A stretch of DNA of 64,000 nt, from the NCBI RefSeq assembly GCF_001660485.1, contig NZ_CP013979.1:806001-870000 (forward strand), given 5' to 3'. How positions within the stretch are numbered: position 1 is the stretch's first letter; every line of letters starts with the position of its first letter. Both the position numbers and the translations under genes were made by a program. This DNA comes from Agromyces aureus (lineage in GTDB: Bacteria; Actinomycetota; Actinomycetes; Actinomycetales; Microbacteriaceae). Under the pieces are notes generated by a model, which was given only the letters and a program-made list of their open reading frames with translations, ran no database searches and was not told the origin of the DNA. Of the stretch, positions 26,651-34,185 are shown one piece after another.

Positions 26651-27793
26651 GTGAACATGGATCGCGTGAGGATGTCGGGGTTCCTCGGAACGGCGGTGGT
26701 TTCGATCGCCGTCGTGGTGGCGCTCACCGGATGCGCCGAGGGCGCCGACAGCGTCGAGCGGGCCAAGGCCCAGGTCAGCGCGAAGGAGAAGGCCGTGGCG
26801 AGCGCGCAGGCCGAGTTCGACTCCGCGTCGAAGGAGTTCTGCGGCGCGAGCCGCGTCTACATCGACGCCCTCGACCGGTACGGCGACGTGCTGAACGACA
26901 CCGCGCCCACCGTCGGCGACGTGCGTGACGCAGGTGCCGACCTCGCCGCTCCTCGCGACGACGCGTTCGACGGCGCCGAGGCCGCGGTCGACGCGCAGCA
27001 GGCGCTCGTGGCCGCTCAGACGGAGCTCGTCGAGGCGCAGGCGGCGCTGGCCGCGGCCGAGGCGGGGCCGACCGGCACGCCCTCGGTCGCCGAGCCTGCC
27101 GAGCCCCCGACCGCCACGCCGCTGGCACCCGCGACATCCGTCGACCGGGTGAAGCAGGCCGACGCCGACTTCGATGATGCGCAGGCGGCGATCACCGAGC
27201 AGACGACCCTGGCCGACGCATCGGAGCAGTTCAACAGCGCCGTCGTCGCGCTCGAGATGGCGTGGCTCAGGCTCTTCGCGGATGCCGGATGCCTCACCGA
27301 CGACCAGCAGGTGCAGGCCGTGGCGGCGGTCGGCGCGTACACGTTCGCGCTGCAGCAGGACCTCGCCACGGCCGGGTACTACGCCGGCACCGTCGACGGC
27401 GTCTCGGGGCCGATGACCGTGCAGGCGATCGAGGACCTCCAGGAGGCCAACGGCCTGCCGGTCACGGGCACGGTCGACAAGGCGACGGCCGCGGCACTGC
27501 AGGCCGAGCTCGTGGCGCTCGGCGGCACGGCCGCACAGGACTCGCTGGCGTCGACGGCTGCGGTGCAGCAGACACTGAAGCTCGCCGGGTTCTGGGACGG
27601 ACCGGTCGACGGGGTGTGGACAGACGAGCTCACCGCGGCGCTGCAGGCGTTCCAGTCCGAGCTCGGCGTCGAGCCGACGGGTGCGGTCGACGCCGCGACG
27701 ATCGCCGCCTTCGAGCGGGCGATCGCCGAGCTCACCGCGCCGGATCCCGAGCCGAGCCCTTCGGCGACGCCGACGAGCGAGCCGGCCACCTGA
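26651..27793 (+). CDS. Lipoprotein with two peptidoglycan-binding domains
   Basis: 380 residues. A lipobox LTGC at about residue 24-27 predicts a lipid-anchored extracellular protein. An alanine-rich coiled-coil region (ERAKAQVSAKEKAVASAQAE) and a Pro/Thr linker precede two PG_binding_1 domains: ALQQDLATAGYYAGTVDGVSG with GLPVTGTVDKATAAAL, and VQQTLKLAGFWDGPVDGVW with LGVEPTGAVDAATIAAF. The C-terminus is a Pro/Ser/Thr tail. GTG 26651 follows GGGGGA; ATG 26657 is possible. A cell-wall role is likely, but no enzymatic domain is visible. Confidence 0.87.
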   Translation: MNMDRVRMSGFLGTAVVSIAVVVALTGCAEGADSVERAKAQVSAKEKAVASAQAEFDSASKEFCGASRVYIDALDRYGDVLNDTAPTVGDVRDAGADLAAPRDDAFDGAEAAVDAQQALVAAQTELVEAQAALAAAEAGPTGTPSVAEPAEPPTATPLAPATSVDRVKQADADFDDAQAAITEQTTLADASEQFNSAVVALEMAWLRLFADAGCLTDDQQVQAVAAVGAYTFALQQDLATAGYYAGTVDGVSGPMTVQAIEDLQEANGLPVTGTVDKATAAALQAELVALGGTAAQDSLASTAAVQQTLKLAGFWDGPVDGVWTDELTAALQAFQSELGVEPTGAVDAATIAAFERAIAELTAPDPEPSPSATPTSEPAT

Positions 27794-27871
27794 TCGGCGG
27801 ACCGACCCGACCTGACCGACCCGGGCGCGACGCATCGGCGGGCGCGCGACGCCTGGTGGGAGGATGACGGC

Positions 27872-28774
27872 ATGGCTGACGACGCGTTCGCCGACCTCGC
27901 GAACGAGCTCTACGAGCTGCCGCCCGACGAGTTCACGGCGGCCCGCAACGCACGGGCGAAGGAGCTGCGGGGGAGCGACCGCGACCTGGCGAACGCGGTC
28001 GGCGAGCTCCGCCGACCCTCGGCTCCGGCCTGGCTCGTGAACCAGCTCGCCCGTCACCGCGCCGACGAGCTCGCGCAGCTGCTGCAGCTCGGCGAGCAGC
28101 TTCGCGAGGCGCAGGCGGAGGTCGACGCATCCGCCCTGGTCGCGCTCGCGAAGGAGCGGCGCAAGGTCGTCCGCGCGCTCGCACAGGATGCCGGTGAGCT
28201 CGCCGAGCAACTCGGGCACCCGGTGCGGGAGCCCGTGCTCGACGATGTCGCCGACACGTTGCAGGCTGCGATGACGGATGCCGCGGCATCCGAGGCGCTG
28301 CTGACCGGGCGGCTCACCCGCAGTCTCGAGGCGATCGGCACCGAGGTGGATCTGACCGACGCCGTGGCGGCCTGGTCGGGGGCCGACGGCTCCGCCCGTT
28401 CCGGCCGGCCTGCGCCGCACGACGAGGTCGGCGAACATCGCGCGAAGAAGCAGCGGAAGGCCGACGAGGCCGAGGCGGCGAAGCGGGCCGCCGAGGTCGC
28501 GAAAGCCGAGCAGGCGGCGTCGACGGCAGAGGACGCCGCGGACGAGGCATCCGCTCGCGTCGATGATGCGCACGCCGCGGTGAAGGAGGCGGCCTCTGCT
28601 CGCGACGAGCTGCGGAAAGCCCTGACGGAGCTCGAGCAGCGCCTCGCGGAGGCCGAGCAGGCGCTCGCCGAATCCGAACGCACGGCGGGCGAGCGGGAGC
28701 AGGAACGCGATGCCGCGGCGAGCACCGCCGAGGCGGCTCGGGCGTCGGCCGACGAACTGGCGGCACGCGACTGA
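27872..28774 (+). CDS. Conserved actinobacterial coiled-coil protein of unknown function
   Basis: 300 residues, no signal peptide. The N-terminal part (ELYELPPDEFTAARNARAKEL, GELRRPSAPAWLVNQLARH) has the feel of a conserved actinobacterial family seen as hypothetical proteins. From about residue 180 onward it is a long alanine/glutamate-rich coiled coil (AAKRAAEVAKAEQAASTAED...). Function not recognised. ATG 27872 follows GGGAGGATGACGGC, a good ribosome site. Confidence 0.7.
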   Translation: MADDAFADLANELYELPPDEFTAARNARAKELRGSDRDLANAVGELRRPSAPAWLVNQLARHRADELAQLLQLGEQLREAQAEVDASALVALAKERRKVVRALAQDAGELAEQLGHPVREPVLDDVADTLQAAMTDAAASEALLTGRLTRSLEAIGTEVDLTDAVAAWSGADGSARSGRPAPHDEVGEHRAKKQRKADEAEAAKRAAEVAKAEQAASTAEDAADEASARVDDAHAAVKEAASARDELRKALTELEQRLAEAEQALAESERTAGEREQERDAAASTAEAARASADELAARD

Positions 28775-28838
28775 CACGGACGACGTCGGCGGCGTCATCG
28801 TGGGCGCCGTCGTCGTCGGCGCGTGCGAGACTTCCCCG

Positions 28839-29582
28839 GTGACGGACATCGAGATGGCGAGCATCGCCGGCGGCACCGTCGGCCTGCACGACGCACGCCG
28901 CAAGGTGCGCTGGAGCGTGGAGCTCGAGCCGTTCGAGATCGGGGTCTACCCCGTGACGCAGGAGCAGGTCGCCGAGCTGCTCGGCGAGACGGCGGTGCAC
29001 CCGCGGCGCCCGGCGACCGACGTGAGCTGGCTGCGCGCGATCCGGTTCTGCAATGCGGCCTCCGAGTGGGAGGGGCTCGAGCCCGCGTACACGTACGACG
29101 GCGAAGACGTCACGTGGCACGTCGACTCCGACGGGTTCCGCCTGCCGACCGAGGCCGAGTGGGAGTTCGCGTGCCGGGCGGGCTCGACGCGTCCGCATTA
29201 CGGCCCGCTCGAGGAGGTCGCCTGGACGAGCGCCGACGGCGTGACCGCGCCGCAGGACGTCGGCGGCAAGCATCCGAACCTCAACGGGCTCTTCGACACG
29301 CTCGGCAACGTGTGGGAGTGGTGCTGGGACCTGCTCGACCCGGCCAGGTACGACGCGTACCGCGTGTTCCGCGGCGGCGGGTTCGCCGACGACGCGTGGA
29401 GCGTGCGCGCCTCGGTGCGACGCGGGGGAGCGCCGCGCATGCATCACGACGACGTCGGGTTCCGCGTGGCGCGCGGCGGCTTCGATGCGACGGATGCCGC
29501 GCAGGGCTGGTCTGCGGCGGCCGACGAGGAGCGCGCGGCGATCGACGGCCCGCTGCCGTCGGGGTGGACGCCACGCGGCTGA
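28839..29582 (+). CDS. SUMF1/formylglycine-generating-enzyme-like protein
   Basis: 247 residues with the C-type-lectin-like SUMF1 fold: IGVYPVTQEQVAELLGE, RFCNAASEWEGLEPAY, FRLPTEAEWEFACRAGS, GLFDTLGNVWEWCWD, RVFRGGGFADD and DDVGFRVAR are the family hallmarks. Family members include formylglycine generators and ergothioneine-type sulfoxide synthases. The paired active-site cysteines of sulfatase modifiers are not evident, so the activity is open. GTG 28839 is taken as start, ATG 28854 is possible. No sulfatase gene lies nearby. Confidence 0.85.
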   Translation: MTDIEMASIAGGTVGLHDARRKVRWSVELEPFEIGVYPVTQEQVAELLGETAVHPRRPATDVSWLRAIRFCNAASEWEGLEPAYTYDGEDVTWHVDSDGFRLPTEAEWEFACRAGSTRPHYGPLEEVAWTSADGVTAPQDVGGKHPNLNGLFDTLGNVWEWCWDLLDPARYDAYRVFRGGGFADDAWSVRASVRRGGAPRMHHDDVGFRVARGGFDATDAAQGWSAAADEERAAIDGPLPSGWTPRG

Positions 29583-29629
29583 CCGATCCGGCAGTGGCCC
29601 CGGCAGCCCCCGCGGACTAGCGTGGGGGC

Positions 29630-31057
29630 GTGTCCGCTGCTGCGACCACCGCACGCACCGCCCACGACGCCGGCGTCGAGCGCCTGCTCGCGAGCTACAG
29701 GGCCGTGCCCGCGACCTCCGCGGTCCGGCTCGCGAAGCGCACGTCGAACCTCTTTCGAACCAGGGCGAAGGCGGATGCCGCGGGGCTCGACACCTCGGGC
29801 CTGACGCACGTCATCTCGGTCGACGCCGAGGCCCGCACGGCCGACGTCGCGGGCATGTGCACCTACGAAGACCTGGTGGCGGCGACGCTGCCGTTCGGAC
29901 TCGCGCCGCTCGTCGTGCCGCAGCTGAAGACCATCACGCTCGGGGGAGCGGTGACGGGGCTCGGCATCGAGTCGACGTCGTTTCGCAACGGGCTGCCGCA
30001 CGAGTCGGTGCTCGAGATGGACGTGCTCACCGGCGCCGGTGAGCTGGTCACGGCGTCGCGGGGGTCCGGCGGCGAACACGCCGACCTGTTCCGCGCGTTC
30101 CCGAACTCGTACGGCACGCTCGGATACGCCGTGCGCCTGCGGATCGAGCTCGAGCCGGTGCCGCCGTTCGTCGCGCTGACGCACGTGCGGTTCGACGACC
30201 TCCGCGAGCTGGTGGCGGCGATGGACAGCATCGTCGAGACCGGCGACCACGACGGCCTGCGGGTGGACTACCTGGACGGCGTCGTGTTCAGCGCCCACGA
30301 GAGCTACCTCTGCCTCGGCACGCAGACCTCCGAGCCCGGCCCGGTCAGCGACTACACCCGTCAGCAGGTCTACTACCGCTCGATCCAGCACGGCGACGGG
30401 GTGCGGCGCGACCGGCTGACCGCGCACGACTACCTCTGGCGGTGGGACGCCGACTGGTTCTGGTGCTCGCAGGCGTTCGGCGCGCAGCATCCGCTCGCTC
30501 GTCGCGTCTGGCCCCGGCGGCTCAGGCGCAGCAGCTTCTACGGCCGGCTCATGCGGCTCGAGCGCCGGTTCGACCTCGGCGACCGGCTCGAGCGGATGCA
30601 GGGCCGGCCGCCGCGCGAACGTGTGATCCAAGACGTCGAGGTGCCGATCGAGCGGTGCGCCGAGTTCCTCGACTGGTTCCTCGCGAACGTGCCGATCGAG
30701 CCGATCTGGCTGTGCCCGCTGCGGCTGCGCGACGACGGCGGCGCTGGCGGCGCCGACGAGCCGTCGGATGCCGCCCCCGAGTGGCCGCTCTACCCGCTGC
30801 GCCGCGGCCGCACCTACGTCAACGTCGGCTTCTGGTCGACCGTGCCGGTCGGGGCGACCGAGGGCGAGACCAACCGCCGCGTCGAGCGCGAGGTGAGCGC
30901 GCTCGACGGGCACAAGTCGCTCTACTCCGACGCCTTCTACGAGCGCGACGAGTTCGACGCGCTCTACGGCGGCGAGGCCTACCGGGCCGTGAAGCAGCGC
31001 TACGACCCCGACTCCCGATTGCTCGATCTCTATGCGAAGGCGGTGCAACGACGATGA
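29630..31057 (+). CDS. tmsA: FAD-linked oxidoreductase, 10-methylene fatty acid reductase type (TmsA/BfaB-like)
   Basis: 475 residues. The FAD-binding_4 domain (about 40-180) contains VPQLKTITLGGAVTGLGIES and PNSYGTLGYAVRL, the flavin pyrophosphate-binding patterns of the DHCR24/GlcD-like family. The C-terminal substrate domain ends YGGEAYRAVKQRYDPDSRLLDLYAK, typical of sterol-reductase-like flavoproteins. It overlaps the downstream methyltransferase by four bases (ATGA). In mycobacteria and other actinobacteria the same pair makes 10-methyl-octadecanoic (tuberculostearic) acid: the methyltransferase adds a methylene to oleoyl phospholipid and this flavoprotein reduces it. The assignment rests on the pair. 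The start GTG at 29630 is plausible. Confidence 0.75.
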   Translation: MSAAATTARTAHDAGVERLLASYRAVPATSAVRLAKRTSNLFRTRAKADAAGLDTSGLTHVISVDAEARTADVAGMCTYEDLVAATLPFGLAPLVVPQLKTITLGGAVTGLGIESTSFRNGLPHESVLEMDVLTGAGELVTASRGSGGEHADLFRAFPNSYGTLGYAVRLRIELEPVPPFVALTHVRFDDLRELVAAMDSIVETGDHDGLRVDYLDGVVFSAHESYLCLGTQTSEPGPVSDYTRQQVYYRSIQHGDGVRRDRLTAHDYLWRWDADWFWCSQAFGAQHPLARRVWPRRLRRSSFYGRLMRLERRFDLGDRLERMQGRPPRERVIQDVEVPIERCAEFLDWFLANVPIEPIWLCPLRLRDDGGAGGADEPSDAAPEWPLYPLRRGRTYVNVGFWSTVPVGATEGETNRRVEREVSALDGHKSLYSDAFYERDEFDALYGGEAYRAVKQRYDPDSRLLDLYAKAVQRR

Positions 31058-32454
31058 CCACGACGAAGGGTCCCGTGACCGGATATGCCGGAACGCCAGA
31101 TCCGGCCGGAACGCCAGATCCGGGAGGAACGCCAGATCCGGGAGGGCGAGCGGATGCCGGTGGCGGGCCGGACGACGCCGGCAGGCTGTCGCTGGCGCAG
31201 ATCCTCGAGATCTTCGCGGGCGGGCGCCTGCCGTTGCGCTTCACCGCGTACGACGGCAGCTCGGCGGGGCCGCCCGATGCGGCCCTCGGCATCGAGCTGC
31301 TGACCCCGCGGGGCACGACCTACCTCGCGACCGGTCGCGGCGACCTGGGGCTCGCCCGCGCCTACATCGCAGGCGACCTCGAGGTGCACGGCGTGCACCC
31401 GGGCGACCCGTACGAACTGCTCGCGGCCCTCGCCGACGAACTCGTCTTCAAGCTGCCGCCGCCGCGGGTCATGGCCAACGTCGTGCGCTCGATCGGGGTC
31501 GAGCACCTGCGACCGATCGCGCCGCCGCCGCAGGAGGTGCCGCCACGTTGGCGCCGGGTCGCCGAGGGGCTGCGGCACAGCAAGTCGCGCGACGCCGAGG
31601 CGATCCACCACCACTACGACGTCTCGAACACGTTCTACGAGTGGGTGCTCGGCCCGTCGATGACGTACACGTGCGCCTGCTATCCGAACCTCGAGGCGTC
31701 GCTCGACGAGGCGCAGCAGAACAAGTACCGGCTCGTGTTCGAGAAGCTGCGCCTGAAGCCGGGCGACCGGCTGCTCGACGTCGGATGCGGCTGGGGCGGC
31801 ATGGTGCGCTACGCCGCCCGCCGCGGCGTGCGGGCCATCGGCGTCACGCTCTCGGAGGAGCAGACCGCGTGGGCGCAGCGGGCCATCGCCGACGAAGGGC
31901 TCGGCGACCTCGCCGAGGTGCGCTTCGGCGACTACCGCGACATCCGCGAGGCCGGGTTCGACGCGGTCTCGTCGATCGGGCTGCTCGAGCACATCGGGGT
32001 GAAGAACTACGCGTCGTACTTCGGGTTCCTGCAGTCCCGCCTGCGCGCCGGCGGGCTACTGCTGAACCACTGCATCACGCGCCCCGACAACACCTCGCAG
32101 GCCTCGGCACGCGGCTTCATCGACCGGTACGTCTTCCCCGACGGCGAGCTCACGGGGTCGGGCCGCATCATCCGCGAGGCTCAGGACGTCGGCTTCGAGG
32201 TGCTGCACGAGGAGAACCTGCGCGAGCACTACGCCCTCACCCTGCGCGACTGGTGCGCCAACCTCGTCGCGCACTGGGACGAGGCGGTCGCCGAGGTCGG
32301 GCTGCCCACCGCCAAGGTGTGGGGCCTCTACATGGCCGGTTCGCGGCTCGCGTTCGAGACGGGCGGCATCCAGTTGCACCAGGTGCTGGCCGTCAGGCCC
32401 GACGCGCACGGTGGCAACGGCGGCCTTCCGCTGCGGCCGTGGTGGGTGCCGTGA
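31054..32454 (+). CDS. tmsB: Cyclopropane-fatty-acyl-phospholipid synthase family methyltransferase (TmsB/BfaA-like)
   Basis: 466 residues. The CFA-synthase family core has a SAM motif I LLDVGCGWGGMVRYAA, the preceding HHHYDVSNTFYEWVLGPSMTYTC segment, and GFDAVSSIGLLEHIG. It acts on membrane phospholipid acyl chains. The coupled FAD oxidoreductase directly upstream points to 10-methyl branching rather than cyclopropane formation. The N-terminus carries three TPDPG/A repeats (18-base units at 31088-31144), a variable disordered extension. ATG 31054 overlaps the tmsA stop. Confidence 0.78.
   Translation: MTTTKGPVTGYAGTPDPAGTPDPGGTPDPGGRADAGGGPDDAGRLSLAQILEIFAGGRLPLRFTAYDGSSAGPPDAALGIELLTPRGTTYLATGRGDLGLARAYIAGDLEVHGVHPGDPYELLAALADELVFKLPPPRVMANVVRSIGVEHLRPIAPPPQEVPPRWRRVAEGLRHSKSRDAEAIHHHYDVSNTFYEWVLGPSMTYTCACYPNLEASLDEAQQNKYRLVFEKLRLKPGDRLLDVGCGWGGMVRYAARRGVRAIGVTLSEEQTAWAQRAIADEGLGDLAEVRFGDYRDIREAGFDAVSSIGLLEHIGVKNYASYFGFLQSRLRAGGLLLNHCITRPDNTSQASARGFIDRYVFPDGELTGSGRIIREAQDVGFEVLHEENLREHYALTLRDWCANLVAHWDEAVAEVGLPTAKVWGLYMAGSRLAFETGGIQLHQVLAVRPDAHGGNGGLPLRPWWVP
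31088..31144 (+). repeat. 18-base tandem repeat in the tmsB N-terminus
   Basis: Three units of about GGAACGCCAGATCCGGGA encode repeated (G)TPDPG. The region precedes the folded domain and should tolerate copy-number change. Confidence 0.8.
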
Positions 32455-32485
32455 CCCGCTGACCCGCGTCGACGGCGACGTGCAC

Positions 32486-32515
32486 GAGGGGCGGATGCCG
32501 CGGCATCCGCCCCTC
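32486..32515. terminator. Bidirectional terminator between tmsB and the APC permease
   Basis: GAGGGGCGGATGCCG followed directly by its perfect reverse complement, a 30-base palindrome. It sits between two convergent genes and can end both transcripts. Confidence 0.85.
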
Positions 32516-32539
32516 GCACGCCAGCGTTGCTCGGCGGTA

Positions 32540-33967
32540 CTACTCGGCGGCGTCGAGCCGGCGGCGGTCTTCGGCGAGCAGTGCGTCCTCGCCCTCGTCG
32601 CCCGTGGAGATGACCTGGTCCTCCTCGAGCGAGAGGCGCATCGGGCGCCGGAACAGGCGGGTGAGGGCGAGCAGGATGATGAGGCCGATCGAGAGCCAGA
32701 GCAGGCCGTAGATCATCGCGTCGGGGCTGATGTTGAGCCAGAGCACCACGGTGAGCACGACGCCGATGACCGGCAGCACGATGTTGCGCACGATCTGCGC
32801 CGCGGTCTTCACCTCGCGACGACGCACGGCGAAGTGCAGGATCACGGTGATGTTCACGACCGTGAACGCGATGAGCGCGCCGAAGTTGATGAGCGAGAAC
32901 ACGAAGTCGAGGTCGGCCACCGCGGCGAAGAGCGACACGACGCCGACGAGCACGATCGCGACCGCGGGGGTCTGGAACCTCGGGTGCACGTACGACAGAC
33001 TGCGGCTGATCGGGCCGGAGCCGTTGCGTCCCATGACGTAGATCATGCGCGAGACGCTCGCGTGAGAGGCGAGGCTCGAGGCGGCGACCGCGGCGACGGC
33101 CGCCGCGACGAAGAGGATCTGGAAGAGCATGCCGCCGACCGAGTACGCGAGCTCGGGCAGCGCGGTGCCCTCGGTGAGGCCCTCGACGCTCGGGAAGAGC
33201 GACTGCGTGAACCAGCCGGCGACGAAGAACAGGCCGCCGCCGATCACGAGCGAGAGCACGATCGCCTTCGGCACCGTGTTCGCGTCCTTCGCCTCTTCGG
33301 TGTACATCGTGATCGCGTCGAAGCCGATGAACGAGAAGCAGACGATCGTGGCCGCGCTGATGACCGTCGCGATCTGCGTGTTCGCGTGGTAGAGCGGTTC
33401 GATGCTGAACGGCGTGCCGTTGCCGGCGCCCGCGTTCAGCGCACCCCATGCGAGGCCGATGAACACGAGGATCAGCACGACCTGGAAGACGAGCAGCGTC
33501 GCGTTCACGCGCGAGGTCGACGTGATGCTCCAGAGGTTCAGGAGCGTGATGAGGGCGACGTAGGCGCTGACCCACACCCAACCGGAGATGTCGGGGAAGA
33601 AGGCCTCGAAGTACTGGCGCAGCAGCAGCGCGTTCACGAGCGGCAGCAGCAGGTAGTCGAGCAGTGCCGTCCACCCGACGAGGAAGCCGACGTTCGGGTG
33701 GATCGTCTCGGACGCGTACGTGTAGGCCGAGCCCGCCGACGGGTAGACGCGCGTCATGCGGCCGTAGCTGATGGCGGTGAAGAGCATCACGACGAGCGCG
33801 AAGAGATAGGCGAGCGGCACCACGCCGCCGCTCTCGTCAGAGACGTAGCCGAACGTGTCGAACACCGTCATCGGCGTCATGTAGCCGAGGCCGAGGGCGA
33901 CGATCGCCCAGAGCCCGAGCGAGCGCCTGAGTCGTACGGGCTGCGCGGTGGGTGCGGAAGTGGTCAT
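32540..33967 (-). CDS. APC-superfamily amino acid/polyamine permease
   Basis: 475 residues with about 12 membrane helices. The first helix has the APC signature LGLWAIVALGLGYMTPMTVFD. AYTYASETIHPNVGFLVGW and CFSFIGFDAITMYTEEAK are also family-typical; the latter is the helix-6 region with the unwound G-F-(D/E) motif. The pattern resembles putrescine/amino-acid importers of the PuuP type. The exact substrate is not determinable. The C-terminal cytoplasmic tail is acidic. ATG 33967. It appears monocistronic. Confidence 0.88.
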   Translation of the reverse strand: MTTSAPTAQPVRLRRSLGLWAIVALGLGYMTPMTVFDTFGYVSDESGGVVPLAYLFALVVMLFTAISYGRMTRVYPSAGSAYTYASETIHPNVGFLVGWTALLDYLLLPLVNALLLRQYFEAFFPDISGWVWVSAYVALITLLNLWSITSTSRVNATLLVFQVVLILVFIGLAWGALNAGAGNGTPFSIEPLYHANTQIATVISAATIVCFSFIGFDAITMYTEEAKDANTVPKAIVLSLVIGGGLFFVAGWFTQSLFPSVEGLTEGTALPELAYSVGGMLFQILFVAAAVAAVAASSLASHASVSRMIYVMGRNGSGPISRSLSYVHPRFQTPAVAIVLVGVVSLFAAVADLDFVFSLINFGALIAFTVVNITVILHFAVRRREVKTAAQIVRNIVLPVIGVVLTVVLWLNISPDAMIYGLLWLSIGLIILLALTRLFRRPMRLSLEEDQVISTGDEGEDALLAEDRRRLDAAE

Positions 33968-34118
33968 GGGTCGTTCCTGTCGTCATCGCCATCGCCATCG
34001 ATGGAGCGGGGCGACGCTACGCTACTCGCGCCCTGGCCGACATCGCCAGCCCGGACAGTTCGATCGCCCTGGGTGGTCTCGGCGGCCATTGCGCCAGGCA
34101 GGTGGTGCCGGCGCGCGA

Positions 34119-34150
34119 AGGCGCCGCCACCCGAGGGGGTGACGGCGCCT
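34119..34150 (-). terminator. Terminator-like hairpin at the end of the minus-strand GH43 cluster
   Basis: AGGCGCCGCCACCC (34119-34132) and GGGTGACGGCGCCT (34137-34150) pair at 13 of 14 positions with a four-base loop, 36 bases after the stop of the last gene. Confidence 0.75.
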
Positions 34151-34185
34151 CCGCGGATCGCTGCACGCGAGTCGGCGAGACCGCG

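Noticed and set aside
31088..31144. Possible CRISPR-like repeat
   Set aside because: The 18-base units are directly adjacent with no spacers and lie in frame in a coding region.
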